The position numbers and the translations under genes were made by a program. From assembly GCF_015159745.1 (NCBI RefSeq), contig NZ_JADDOJ010000025.1, positions 1 to 47,664 on the forward strand: a DNA stretch of 47,664 nucleotides, read 5' to 3'. The notes beneath the pieces were generated by a model. That model was not told the DNA's origin. It made no database searches and saw only the letters and a program-made list of their open reading frames with translations. The DNA is from Ramlibacter aquaticus (lineage in GTDB: Bacteria; Pseudomonadota; Gammaproteobacteria; Burkholderiales; Burkholderiaceae_C). Positions 15,742 through 26,263 of this stretch are shown in pieces (position 1 is the stretch's first letter; every line of letters begins with the position of its first letter).

Positions 15742-17097
15742 ATGAGCAGCGAGACCCCGAACGGCGGTGAAGACGCCGGCACGCAGGACCACGACTACGG
15801 CTTCGGCACCCGCGCCGTGCATGCGGGCGCCGTGCCCGACCCGGTGACGGGCGCGCGCGCGGTGCCCATCCACCAGACCACCAGCTTCGTCTTCGATTCG
15901 GCCGAGCACGCGGCCAGCCTGTTCAACCTGCAGACCTTCGGCAACGTCTACAGCCGCATCTCCAACCCCACGGTGGCGGTGCTGGAGGAGCGCGTCGCCT
16001 CGCTGGAAGGCGGCCGTGCCGCCCTGGCCTGCGCCAGCGGCATGGCGGCGCAGATGACGGCGCTGCTGGCCATCCTCAAGAACGGCGACCACATCGTCGC
16101 CGCCTCGACGCTGTACGGCGGCACGGTGGGCCAGCTGGGCGTGGGCTTCTCGCGCCTGGGCATAGAGACCACCTTCGTGGACCCCGAGGACCCGGAGAAC
16201 TTCCGCCGCGCGATCCGCCCCAACACGCGCGCGGTGTACGGCGAGACCCTGGGCAACCCGCTAGTCAACGTGCTGGACATCGAAGCCGTCGCCGCCATCG
16301 CGCACGAACACGGCCTGCCGCTGGTCATCGACAACACGGTCGCCAGCCCCTACCTGTGCAACCCCTTCGACTTCGGCGCCGACATCGTGGTGCACAGCGC
16401 CACCAAGTACCTGGGCGGCCACGGCACCACCATGGCCGGCGTGGTGGTGGAGTCGGGCCGCTTCGACTGGGGCTCGCCGCTCTCGCGCGACAAGTTCCCG
16501 GAGATGCTGGAGCCCAGCCGGGCCTACCACGGCGTGAAGTTCTATGAAACCTTCGGCGACTTCGGCTACACGATGAAGGCGCGCATGGAGGTCAACCGCA
16601 CCTTCGGCGGCTCGCTCTCCCCGCTCAACGCCTGGCTCATCCTGCAGGGCATCGAGACGCTGCACCTGCGCATGCAGGCGCACTGCCGCAATGCGATGGC
16701 GGTGGCGCGCTTCCTGTCCAGCCACCCGCAGGTGAGCTGGGTCAACTACCCCGGGCTGGAGAGCTCGCCGCACCACGCGCTGGCGAAGAAGCAGTTCCGC
16801 GCCATCGACGGCGGGCCCGGCTGCTCGGGCATCCTCACCTTCGGCATCAAGGCCGACGACCCGGTGGGCGCGGGCGAGCGCTTCATCGACCACTGCGAAT
16901 TCCTGAGCCACCTGGCGAACATCGGCGACGCCAAGACGCTGGTCATCCACCCGGCCTCGACCACCCACCGCCAGCTGGATGAGGCCGAGCTCGCGCGCGC
17001 CGGCGTGCGGCCGGACATGATCCGGCTGTCGGTCGGCATCGAGGACGCGGACGACATCCTCTGGGACATCGACCAGGCCCTGCGCGCCGCCGCCTGA
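15742..17097 (+). CDS. metY: O-acetylhomoserine aminocarboxypropyltransferase (MetY/Cys-Met PLP enzyme)
   Basis: The 451-aa protein is a Cys/Met-metabolism PLP enzyme: FGTRAVHAG, PIHQTTSFVFDS, CASGMAAQMTALLAI, VYGETLGNP, and the PLP lysine in HSATKYLGGHGTTMAG. Length and the long C-terminal half (RAYHGVKFYETFGD, EFLSHLANIGDAKTLVIHPASTTH) fit MetY, which makes homocysteine from O-acetylhomoserine and sulfide in direct-sulfhydrylation methionine synthesis. MetZ (O-succinylhomoserine) is shorter and less likely. ATG 15742 is 17 bases after the previous stop without a clear Shine-Dalgarno sequence. It may share the alaX-dsbD transcript. The 155-base gap after it shows nothing that I can assign. 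Confidence 0.92.
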   Translation: MSSETPNGGEDAGTQDHDYGFGTRAVHAGAVPDPVTGARAVPIHQTTSFVFDSAEHAASLFNLQTFGNVYSRISNPTVAVLEERVASLEGGRAALACASGMAAQMTALLAILKNGDHIVAASTLYGGTVGQLGVGFSRLGIETTFVDPEDPENFRRAIRPNTRAVYGETLGNPLVNVLDIEAVAAIAHEHGLPLVIDNTVASPYLCNPFDFGADIVVHSATKYLGGHGTTMAGVVVESGRFDWGSPLSRDKFPEMLEPSRAYHGVKFYETFGDFGYTMKARMEVNRTFGGSLSPLNAWLILQGIETLHLRMQAHCRNAMAVARFLSSHPQVSWVNYPGLESSPHHALAKKQFRAIDGGPGCSGILTFGIKADDPVGAGERFIDHCEFLSHLANIGDAKTLVIHPASTTHRQLDEAELARAGVRPDMIRLSVGIEDADDILWDIDQALRAAA

Positions 17098-17252
17098 CCC
17101 GTTCGGGCCAGATACATCCCCTTGCGCCGAGCCCACGGCGCTGCACACGCATGTGACACTGCCCGAGGCGGCTGGGCCCGGCCCTGCCTGCCTCATCAAC
17201 CATCGCGGCCGATGCAGTCACAACAAGCGGCCGCTGCACACAGGGAGCGTGA

Positions 17253-18475
<1,223 letters not shown>

Positions 18476-18479
<4 letters not shown>

Positions 18480-20680
18480 CGGCCGCCGCCCTCGCCCCGC
18501 TCGAGCTCTGGGCCGGCCCGGAGTGCACCGTGAACCGCGTCGGCGACCACTGGCGCGACCAGCTGCTGGCCAACGGCTTCCACCACCGCATCGAGGACCT
18601 GGACCGGCTGGCCGCGCTGGGCATCCGGCAGATGCGCTTCCCGCTGCTGTGGGAGCGCACCGAGCCCACGCCCGGCCAGTTCCAGTGGGCCTGGGCCGAC
18701 GAGCGCCTGGCCCACCTGCAGGCCCTGGGGGTGGCGCCCATCGCCGGCCTGCTGCACCACGGCAGCGGGCCGGCGCACACCGACCTGCTGGACCCGGGCT
18801 TCCCGCGCAAGCTTGCCGCCTACGCCCGCGCCGTCGCCCAGCGGCACCCGCACATCGCGGCCTGGACGCCGGTCAACGAGCCCCTGACGACGGCGCGCTT
18901 TTCCGCGCTCTACGGGGTCTGGTACCCCCACGCCACCGACGACCGCAGCTTCGTGCGCGCGCTGCTGAACCAGGTGCAGGGCACGGTGCTGGCGATGCGC
19001 GCGATCCGTGAACACAATCCGGCCGCGCAGCTGGTGCAGACCGAGGACCTGGGCTTCGTGGAGTGCACCCCGCGGCTGCGCTACCAGGCCGAGTTCGAGA
19101 ACCACCGCCGCTGGCTCAGCCTGGACCTGCTGTGCGGCCGCGTGGACGCGCAGCACCCGATGCGCGCCTACCTGCGGCGCTGGGGCGCCAGCGAGCAGGA
19201 GCTGCAGGCCCTGGTGGACCAGCCCTGCCCGCCCGACGTGCTGGGCATCAACAGCTACGTCACCAGCGAGCGCTTCCTGGACGAGCGCATCGAGCATTAC
19301 CCCGAGAACCTGCACGGCGGCAACGGCCGCGACCGCTACGTGGACATCGAGCTGGCGCGCGTGCACGGCCGCTCCATCGGTGGCTTCGAGGCGCGGCTGC
19401 GCGAGGCGGCCGGACGCTACGGCCTGCCGGTGGCCATCACCGAGGCCCACCTGGGCTGCACGCGCGACGAGCAGATGCGCTGGCTGCACCAGGCGTGGCA
19501 GGCGGCGCACGCGGTGCGCAAGGCCGGCCACGACGTGCGTGCGGTGACGGTGTGGGCCGCCTTCGGCACCTACGACTGGGACAGCCTGCTGACGCAGGAA
19601 CAGGGCCACTACGAGCCGGGACTGTGGGACGTGAGCACCGGCTCGCCCCGGCGCACCGCCCTGGCCACGCTGGCGCGCCAGCTCGCGCACGGCGAGGCGC
19701 CGGGCAGCCCCGTGCTCGAAGGGCCCGGCTGGTGGCAGCGCGAGCTGCGCCTGGAATACCCCTGCCACGGCGAGCTGCAGGCGCTGCCGGTGGCCGGGCG
19801 GGCGCTGCTGATCACCGGCGCCAGCGGCACGCTGGGCCGCGCCTTCGCCCGCTACTGCGAGCTGCGCGGCCTGCCCTACCGGCTGCTCTCGCGCGCCGAG
19901 ATGGACATCACCGACCCGCAGGCGGTGGAGGCCGCGCTGGCGCGGCACCGGCCCTGGGCCCTGGTGAACACGGCCGGCTTCGTGCGCGTGGACGACGCCG
20001 AGCAGGAGGGCGTGCGCCAGTGGCGCGAGAACGTGGAGGGCCCGGCCGTGCTGGCCGCGGCCTGCGCGCGCCATGGCGTGCGCCTGGTGAGCTTCTCCAG
20101 CGACCTGGTGTTCGACGGCCTCAAGGGCTCGCCCTACGTGGAGGGCGACGTGCCCTCGCCGCTCAACGCCTACGGCCGCGCCAAGCTGGCGGCCGAGCAG
20201 CAGGTCATGGCCGCCTCGGCGGACGCGCTGGTGGTGCGCACGGCGGCCTTCTTCGGCCCCTGGGACGAGCACAACTTCGTCTGGCATGCGCTGCGCGCAC
20301 TCGGTCTGGGCGAGACCTTCGAGGCGGCGCAGGACCAGTTCGTCTCGCCCACCTACGTGCCCGACCTGGTGCAGGCCACGCTGGACCTGCTGGAAGACGG
20401 CGAGCGCGGCGTGTGGCACCTGGCCAACCGCGGCGCGGTGAGCTGGGCGCACTTCGCCGAGCTCGCGGCCGCCGCGGCCGGGCTGCCTGCCGAGGGCGTG
20501 CGCGGCCGGCCCGGCGCCGAGCTGGGCCAGGCGGCGCCACGGCCCCGCTATTCGGCGCTGGCCAGCGAGAAGACCGCCCTCATGCCACCGCTGGAAGACG
20601 CGCTCGCGCGCTACGTGGCCGACCGCGAGCGCAAAGCGGGCAGCTGGCCGCTGCCCGAACCGGAGCGCCGGGCCGCCTGA
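18476..20680 (+). CDS. fusion of a GH1-type glycosidase domain with an RmlD-type sugar-nucleotide reductase
   Basis: The 734-aa protein has two enzyme domains. Residues ~10-420 form a GH1-like (beta/alpha)8 barrel with the acid/base glutamate E135 in WTPVNEP and a nucleophile candidate E323 in AITEAHLG, where classical GH1 has TENG; VWAAFGTYDW stands where classical enzymes have the W-x-L-x-D-N-x-E-W segment. Residues ~443-725 form an extended SDR domain: LLITGASGTLGRAF, the FSSDLVFDG segment and YGRAK (Y566/K570), as in dTDP-4-dehydrorhamnose reductase. There is no signal peptide. It overlaps glf by ATGA. A glycosidase attached to a sugar-nucleotide reductase next to Glf suggests processing of a nucleotide or lipid-linked sugar; that is inference. 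Confidence 0.88.
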
Positions 20681-20695
20681 GGCGGGCGACGGGCC

Positions 20696-21778
20696 TCAAT
20701 CGGCCGCGGCGGGCGGCGGCACCAGCACCGCGCCGTGATGGCCCTGCGCCGCATAGGCGGGCAGCACGGCCGCGCCCACCGCCATCACACGGCCGGCCTC
20801 GCACAGCGCCACGCAGGCGCCGCCGAAGCCCGCGCCCGTGAGCCGCGCACCGAACACGCCCGGCTGGCGCTGCAGCAGGTCCACCAGCTGGTCCAGCGCG
20901 GGCGTCGACACCTCGTAGTCGTCGCGCAGGCTGGCATGGGATTCGTTCATCAGGGCGCCGAAGCGGGCCGCATCGGCGCAGTCCACCGCGCGCAGCACGC
21001 GGGCGTTCTCGGTCACCACGTGGCGCGCGCGCCGGCGCAGCAGCTCGGGCAGGCCCTGCAGCGCGGCGACATCGCTCACTTCGCGCAGCGAGGCCACGCC
21101 CAGCAGGCGGGCGGCCTGCTCGCACTCGGCGCGGCGCTGGTTGTAGCCGCTGGCGGCCAGCGAACGTGCGACGCCCGAGTCCATCACCAGCACCGCGCTG
21201 CCGGCCGGCAAGGGCACGCTGCGGCGCTCCAGCGAGCGCGTGTCCAGCAGCAGGGCACGGTCCGTGGCCGCCAGGCTGGAGGCCATCTGGTCCATGATCC
21301 CGCAGTTCACGCCGGCGTATTCGATTTCGGCGCGCTGGGCTAGCTGGGCGATGAGCACGTCGTCCAGCGGCGCCGCGAGCAGGCTGCGCAGCGCGCGCAG
21401 GGTGGCCACCTCCAGCGCGGCACTGGAGGACAGGCCGACGCCCATGGGCACCTCCGAAGCCACGTGGATCTGCAGCGGCGGCACCTCGATGCCGCGCGCT
21501 GCCGCCTCCATCAGGCAGCCATACACGTAGCTCGCGAAATGCTCGCGCGGCGCCTGGCCCAGGCGGAACCGCACCACCGGCCCCTGGCCCTGGGCCTGCA
21601 GCTCGAAGTCCTCGCGGCCCTCGTTGCGCCGCAGGGCCACGCGGGTGTGCTGCGGGATGGCCACCGGCAGCACGAACCCGTCGTTGTAGTCGGTGTGCTC
21701 GCCCAGCAGGTTGACCCGGCCCGGCGCCTGCGCCAGGGTTTCGGGCGCGCGGCCGAACACCTCCTCGAAGCGCTCCAT
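20696..21778 (-). CDS. galK: galactokinase
   Basis: The 360-aa GHMP kinase has the galactokinase signature [23 protein letters not shown], the phosphate loop [13 protein letters not shown], the catalytic region [16 protein letters not shown] and the C-terminal motif [12 protein letters not shown]. It phosphorylates galactose to galactose-1-phosphate in the cytosol. ATG 21778 overlaps the galT stop (TGATG), so it is the last gene of a coupled GH2-galT-galK operon. It converges on the GH1-RmlD fusion with only 15 bases between stops and no terminator visible. Length is a little below the E. coli enzyme (382 aa). Confidence 0.95.
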   Translation of the reverse strand: MERFEEVFGRAPETLAQAPGRVNLLGEHTDYNDGFVLPVAIPQHTRVALRRNEGREDFELQAQGQGPVVRFRLGQAPREHFASYVYGCLMEAAARGIEVPPLQIHVASEVPMGVGLSSSAALEVATLRALRSLLAAPLDDVLIAQLAQRAEIEYAGVNCGIMDQMASSLAATDRALLLDTRSLERRSVPLPAGSAVLVMDSGVARSLAASGYNQRRAECEQAARLLGVASLREVSDVAALQGLPELLRRRARHVVTENARVLRAVDCADAARFGALMNESHASLRDDYEVSTPALDQLVDLLQRQPGVFGARLTGAGFGGACVALCEAGRVMAVGAAVLPAYAAQGHHGAVLVPPPAAAD

Positions 21779-22869
21779 CAGTCCAGCTCCACCGCCACCG
21801 CGCGCAGCTCGGCGGCCTTGGCCTCGGGCAGCGCGTCCATGGCGAAGAAGCCGGCCGCGATCTCGGTGCCGGCCAGGTACTTCAACCGGTCGCGCGTGCG
21901 GTAGGGCGGCCACACCTGGGCATGCAGCTGGAAGCCGGGGTGCGCCTGGCCATCGGTGGGCGCCTGGTACCAGGCCATGAGGTAGGGGAAGGGCCGCTGC
22001 CACAGGCCGTCGTACTTGCGCAGCACGGTGAGCAGGGCGCGCGCCAGGTCGCGCCGCACGGGGGGCGCCAGCTCGGCGAAGCCGGCGACCGGCTCGCGGG
22101 TGGTGATCCACACCTCGTAGGGATAGCGCGCGCACACCGGCACGAAGGCCAGCGCATGCGGGCCCTCGTAGAGCAGGCGTTCGCCGGCCGCGAGCTCGGC
22201 CTCTACCAGCGCCTGCAGCGGGCCGCGGCCGTGGCGCGCCACGTGCTCGCGCGCCACGTCCAGCATGCGCTGCGGCACCGGGGGAATGACGGGGTAGGCA
22301 TAGATCTGGCCGTGCGGGTGGTGCAGGGTCACCCCGACCTCGGCGCCCCGGTTCTCGAAGGGCAGCACGTAGCGGATCTCCTCGCGCGCGCCCAGCAGGC
22401 GCGTGCGGTCACCCCAGGCCTGCAGCAGCAGGTCCACGTGGTCGGGCGGCAGCGCGGACAGGGAGGACTTGGGGTCCTGCGTGAACACCACCACCTCGCA
22501 CTGGCCTTCGGCCCGCGCCGTGGGCACGATGAGCTGCGGCGGCGCGACCGCCTGCTCGCTGGGCCCCAGCGAGGGGAAGCGGTTCTCGAACACCGCGATG
22601 TCCCAGCGGCCGGCCGGCACTTCCGTGGGATGCGCGGGGTCGGTGGTGGGCGCGAGCGGGTTGTATTCCGGCGGGGGCAGGAAGGTGCGGTCCTGCCGGT
22701 AGGCGGCGTAGGTCACCCACTCGCCGCGCAGCGGGTGCCAGCGCAGGTGCGCGCTGGTGCCCAGCGGCTCGCTGAAGGGGCTGGGGGCCTGGTCCGGCGC
22801 CTCGATGGGCGCGCGGCCGTAGAGCGTGAGCGAGCGGCCGTCCGGCTTGGTCAGCAGCAGCTTGTGCAT
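21778..22869 (-). CDS. galT: galactose-1-phosphate uridylyltransferase
   Basis: The 363-aa protein has the galT active-site region: [18 protein letters not shown], where HPH holds the uridylylated histidine, the substrate segment [14 protein letters not shown], and [22 protein letters not shown] at the C-terminus. It exchanges UMP between UDP-glucose and galactose-1-phosphate, yielding UDP-galactose, the substrate of the nearby Glf. The ATG at 22869 and the stop of the GH2 gene share a base (TGATG), and its own stop is joined to galK the same way. No galE is present in the window, so UDP-glucose recycling must be encoded elsewhere. Confidence 0.95.
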   Translation of the reverse strand: MHKLLLTKPDGRSLTLYGRAPIEAPDQAPSPFSEPLGTSAHLRWHPLRGEWVTYAAYRQDRTFLPPPEYNPLAPTTDPAHPTEVPAGRWDIAVFENRFPSLGPSEQAVAPPQLIVPTARAEGQCEVVVFTQDPKSSLSALPPDHVDLLLQAWGDRTRLLGAREEIRYVLPFENRGAEVGVTLHHPHGQIYAYPVIPPVPQRMLDVAREHVARHGRGPLQALVEAELAAGERLLYEGPHALAFVPVCARYPYEVWITTREPVAGFAELAPPVRRDLARALLTVLRKYDGLWQRPFPYLMAWYQAPTDGQAHPGFQLHAQVWPPYRTRDRLKYLAGTEIAAGFFAMDALPEAKAAELRAVAVELD

Positions 22870-24659
22870 CACACCACCCCGGGGATGTAGGTGCGCGACT
22901 CCTTCACCGCGCGCGCCACCCGCTCCAGCGGCAGCTTGGGCGTGCGGTCGGCGTTGAGCAGGCCGTTCGCTTCCTGGAAGGTGTCCGCGAACTGCGTGTA
23001 GCAGAAGCCCGAGAACAGCGCCGTGTGCACCACGGTCTGGATCAGCTCCTCGAACATCTGGCCGAACTCGCGCTCGGTGCGCGCGGCGGTGTAGCCCCAG
23101 ATCTTCTTCACGCCCGGCTCCGGCTTGGGCTGGTAGGCGATGCCCCCGAACTCGGTGAGCATGATGGGCTGGCCGCGGTGCGGATAGCCGTCCAGCGTGA
23201 GGATGCGCCCGCCCGGGCGGCGCCTGTCGAACAGCTGCTCGGGCTGGATCTCCGAGCCGTAGCGCTGGCGCAGGTGCTCGGTGTTGGCGTCGTAGTCGTG
23301 GATGCCGATGATGTCGGTGGCGCTGGACTCCCAGCCGTCGTTGCCGATCACCGGGCGCGTCGCGTCCAGGGTCTTGGTCAGGTGGTAGAGCGCCTCCACC
23401 GCATGCCGCTGCTCGCGGATGGCCGTCAGCTCCGGCACGCCCCAGCTCTCGTTGAAGGGCACCCACACGATCACGCAGGGGTGGCTGTAGTCGCGGTCCA
23501 TGGCTTCCGACCACTCCGCCACCATGCGCTGGATGGCCGTGCGCGTGAAGCGGTAGGCCGAGGGCATCTCCTCCCACACCAGCAGGCCCAGCCTGTCGGC
23601 CCAGTAGAGGTAGCGCGGGTCCTCGATCTTCTGGTGCTTGCGCACGCCGTTGAAGCCCATGGCCTTGGCCAGCTCCACGTCGCGCCGCAAGGCCTCGTCG
23701 CCGGGCGCGGCCAGCAGGGTGTCCGGCCAGTAGCCCTGGTCCAGCACCATGCGCAGCAGGTAGGGCCGGCCGTTGAGCATGAAGCGGTCGCGCAGGATGT
23801 GCACCGAGCGCAGCGCGGTGTACGAGCGGAACTCGTCGATGAGCTGGCCGCCGCGGAAGAGCTTCACCGTGGCGTCCAGCAGCGTGGGCCGCTCCGGGCT
23901 CCACAGCAGTTCGTTGCGATAGTCGTCGATGCCCGGGTCGGACAGGACGATGAAGCGGTCGACCTCGCCCTCCACCACCTGGTAGCGGTCGCGCGCGAGC
24001 AGGCGCTCGCCGTGCCGCAGCGTGACCTCCATGGCGAAGTCGTCGGTCTCGTCGCAGGCGTCACCGCCGAGCTGCGCCTCGAAGCCGATCGCATAGCCTT
24101 CCACGCGCGGCGTCCAGCGGATCTTGTCAACATAGGTGCGCGGCACGCGCTCCAGCCACACGGTCTGCCAGATGCCGGAGGTGCGGGGGTACCAGATGGA
24201 GTGCGGCTCCAGCTGCCAGTCCTGCTTGCCGCGCGGCTTGGACAGGTCGGCCGGGTCGTCCTCGACACGCACCGTCACCACCTGGCGGCCGGACGCGTCC
24301 AGCAGGTGGGTGATGTCGGCCGAGAAGGGCGTGTGGCCCCCCTGGTGCTCGACGGCCAGGTGGCCGTTGACCCAGACCCGGGCGGCATAGTCCACCGCGC
24401 CGAAGCGCAGGATGACCCGGTCGTCGGCGGGCCGGACCTCGAAATCGCGCTCGTACCAGCAGACCGGATGGAAGCCGCGGTCGCCCACGCCGCTGGCCTG
24501 CGACTCGGGCGGGTACGGCACCTGGATGGTCAGCGGCCAGTCCTGCAGGTCGGACGGCTCCCCGAAGCGGCGCTCGGGGTCGAAACAGAAGCGCCAGGGA
24601 CCGTTGAGCGCGGTCCAGTTCGCCCGCTCCAGCTGGGGGCGTGGGTAGCCGAAATCCAA
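22869..24659 (-). CDS. glycoside hydrolase family 2 protein (beta-galactosidase/beta-glucuronidase-like), TTG start
   Basis: The 596-aa protein follows GH2 architecture. There is a jelly-roll sugar-binding domain (~1-165; YERDFEV, VDYAARVWVNGHLAVEHQGG, SGIWQTVWLE), an Ig-like domain, and a TIM barrel with the acid/base in WVPFNESWGVPE and the nucleophile in LTEFGGIAY. There is no signal peptide, so it should act in the cytosol on imported glycosides. I place the start at TTG 24659: AAGGAG lies five bases upstream, and no ATG or GTG exists in frame near the conserved MDFGYPRPQLERANW start. It leads the operon with galT and galK, which favours a galactoside substrate over a glucuronide, by inference. 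The promoter must lie in the 165-base gap shared with hemE. Confidence 0.87.
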   Translation of the reverse strand: MDFGYPRPQLERANWTALNGPWRFCFDPERRFGEPSDLQDWPLTIQVPYPPESQASGVGDRGFHPVCWYERDFEVRPADDRVILRFGAVDYAARVWVNGHLAVEHQGGHTPFSADITHLLDASGRQVVTVRVEDDPADLSKPRGKQDWQLEPHSIWYPRTSGIWQTVWLERVPRTYVDKIRWTPRVEGYAIGFEAQLGGDACDETDDFAMEVTLRHGERLLARDRYQVVEGEVDRFIVLSDPGIDDYRNELLWSPERPTLLDATVKLFRGGQLIDEFRSYTALRSVHILRDRFMLNGRPYLLRMVLDQGYWPDTLLAAPGDEALRRDVELAKAMGFNGVRKHQKIEDPRYLYWADRLGLLVWEEMPSAYRFTRTAIQRMVAEWSEAMDRDYSHPCVIVWVPFNESWGVPELTAIREQRHAVEALYHLTKTLDATRPVIGNDGWESSATDIIGIHDYDANTEHLRQRYGSEIQPEQLFDRRRPGGRILTLDGYPHRGQPIMLTEFGGIAYQPKPEPGVKKIWGYTAARTEREFGQMFEELIQTVVHTALFSGFCYTQFADTFQEANGLLNADRTPKLPLERVARAVKESRTYIPGVV

Positions 24660-24812
24660 AGGGACTCCTTCGTGTTGTTCATGGGACAGCGTCGTCTCCG
24701 AATGTGGCGCATGCACCGGCCGGCCGTGGGCTGGAAATCGAAACCGAGTCCGCGAGGCCGAGAGCGGATGTAACCCGGGCTCTCCCGGGTGGGCCGCCTG
24801 CCGACCACCTGC

Positions 24813-24818
24813 GACAAT
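24813..24818 (+). promoter_or_regulatory. -10-like GACAAT before hemE
   Basis: GACAAT is followed by six bases (GGACGG) and ATG 24825 and shares its surroundings (GCGACAATG) with the alaX-like gene. No strong -35 box is seen 17 bases upstream. Confidence 0.45.
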
Positions 24819-24824
24819 GGACGG

Positions 24825-25913
24825 ATGACTTTCGCGCCCCTGAAGAACGACAGCTTCCTGCGCGCCTGCTGGCGCCTGGCCACGCCCCACACGCCCGTGT
24901 GGCTGATGCGGCAAGCGGGGCGCTACCTGCCCGAGTACCGCGACACGCGCGCCCGCGCTGGCAGCTTCATGGGCCTGGCGACGAACGTGGACTACGCCAC
25001 CGAGGTCACGCTGCAGCCCCTGGAACGCTACGACCTGGACGCGGCCATCCTGTTTTCCGACATCCTCACGGTGCCGGACGCGATGGGCCTGGGGCTGAGC
25101 TTCGCGATGGGCGAAGGCCCGCGCTTCGAGCGCACGGTGCGCACCGAGGCCGAAGTCGCGGCCCTGGGCGTGCCGGACATGGACAAGCTGCGTTACGTGT
25201 TCGATGCCGTCACCTCCATCCGCCGGGCCCTGGACGGCCGGGTGCCGCTGATCGGCTTCTCGGGCAGCCCCTGGACGCTGGCCTGCTACATGGTCGAAGG
25301 CGGCGGCTCGGACGACTACCGCGCGGTCAAGACCCTGATGTATTCGCGGCCCGACCTGATGCACCGCATCCTGGCCGTGAACGCCGACGCGGTGGCGGCC
25401 TACCTGAACCAGCAGATCCGGGCCGGCGCCCAGGCCGTGATGGTGTTCGACAGCTGGGGCGGCGTGCTGGCGGACGGCGCCTTCCAGGAATTCAGCCTGG
25501 CCTACACCGCCCGGGTGCTGGCGCAGCTGCTGCGCGAGCACGAGGGCCAGGCCATCCCGCGCATCGTCTTCACCAAGGGCGGCGGGCTCTGGCTGGAGCA
25601 GATGGCAGGCCTGGACTGCGAGGTGCTGGGCCTGGACTGGACGGTGAACCTGGGCCGGGCGCGCGAGATCGCCGGCGGCCGCAAGGCCTTCCAGGGCAAC
25701 CTGGACCCGGCCGTGCTGTTCGCCCCGCCCGAGTCCGTGGCCGACCAGGCCCGCCGCGTGCTGGACAGCTTCGGCGCGCCGCACCGCGGCGAGGGCACCG
25801 GCCCCAGCCTCATCTTCAACCTGGGCCACGGCATCAGCCAGTTCACCCCGCCCGAGCACGTGAAGGTGCTGGTGGACACGGTGCACGCGCACAGCCGCCA
25901 GCAGCGGGCCTGA
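24825..25913 (+). CDS. hemE: uroporphyrinogen decarboxylase
   Basis: The 362-aa protein contains the two URO-D signatures, [16 protein letters not shown] near the N-terminus and [19 protein letters not shown] in the middle, plus FDSWGG and the C-terminal [15 protein letters not shown]. It decarboxylates the four acetate side chains of uroporphyrinogen III to give coproporphyrinogen III in heme synthesis; it is cytosolic and cofactor-free. ATG 24825 starts [15 protein letters not shown], the usual N-terminus. It is divergent from the GH2-galT-galK operon. A 350-base spacer separates it from priA. Confidence 0.97.
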   Translation: MTFAPLKNDSFLRACWRLATPHTPVWLMRQAGRYLPEYRDTRARAGSFMGLATNVDYATEVTLQPLERYDLDAAILFSDILTVPDAMGLGLSFAMGEGPRFERTVRTEAEVAALGVPDMDKLRYVFDAVTSIRRALDGRVPLIGFSGSPWTLACYMVEGGGSDDYRAVKTLMYSRPDLMHRILAVNADAVAAYLNQQIRAGAQAVMVFDSWGGVLADGAFQEFSLAYTARVLAQLLREHEGQAIPRIVFTKGGGLWLEQMAGLDCEVLGLDWTVNLGRAREIAGGRKAFQGNLDPAVLFAPPESVADQARRVLDSFGAPHRGEGTGPSLIFNLGHGISQFTPPEHVKVLVDTVHAHSRQQRA

Positions 25914-25988
25914 GCGGCGCCCGGCGGCGGGTTTCCATCCGGAACTTCCCTAGATGACGGGGACCGCGCCCCGGCACCAAAACTTGAC

Positions 25989-25997
25989 TTATGCACA
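25989..25997 (+). promoter_or_regulatory. DnaA box TTATGCACA
   Basis: This is an exact match to the TTATNCACA consensus, 75 bases after the hemE stop. Confidence 0.6.
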
Positions 25998-26034
25998 AAA
26001 AGTCGCTTGCGGGGCTGGTGCGCGGAGCCCGCTC

Positions 26035-26051
26035 GCTACAAATTGGATAGC
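26035..26051. repeat. GCTA-N9-TAGC element, copy 2
   Basis: GCTA and TAGC flank nine bases (CAAATTGGA), giving a 17-base imperfect palindrome. A second element of identical size and ends is at 7779-7795 (middle GCGAAACCA), overlapping the thioredoxin-like stop codon. The middles differ, so a true repeat family is only a suggestion. Confidence 0.3.
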
Positions 26052-26167
26052 GCACGCAAGTGATTGATTTTCAAGGACTTATTTTTTGGCACCGGGATGG
26101 GGCCGGGAACGTAAATCCTTGATTTGCTTGACAAAGCCGGGCCGGGTGTGCGCCCGTATCAATAAAG

Positions 26168-26176
26168 TTATCCACA
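26168..26176 (+). promoter_or_regulatory. DnaA box TTATCCACA
   Basis: This is a perfect strong-type DnaA box (the R1/R4 sequence of E. coli oriC), 88 bases before the priA ATG. Confidence 0.7.
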
Positions 26177-26263
26177 GGGTTTGGGCGACAGGTGCAAACG
26201 CACGTTGAATCAAGCACTTAGGCACGATTTGAGAAAACTTCCTGAGGTTTGAAACACTTGGAA

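Larger units (their letters stand above)
25914..26263. other. AT-richer hemE-priA spacer with two DnaA boxes
   Basis: This 350-base gap holds no ORF with coding character and is markedly less GC-rich than its surroundings. It contains two matches to the DnaA-box consensus TTATNCACA (25989-25997 and 26168-26176, both on the plus strand), several short A/T runs (CAAAAAG at 25997-26003, ATTTTTT at 26081-26087), a GGGCT...AGCCC hairpin near 26010-26031 and a TTGACA at 26128-26133 that lacks a well-spaced -10. The priA promoter must lie within it. Confidence 0.7.

Noticed and set aside
17098..17252. Regulatory RNA or riboswitch between metY and glf
   Set aside because: No S-box or SAM-II-like conserved core, no strong stem and no T-tract are visible.
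24666..24892. ATG-started minus frame MNNTKESLWISATHAPSW upstream of the GH2 gene
   Set aside because: It is out of frame with the GH2 domain and ends without homology; the TTG in the correct frame has a better ribosome site.
26128..26163. TTGACA...TATCAA as a priA promoter
   Set aside because: The spacer would be 23 bases, too long for sigma70.
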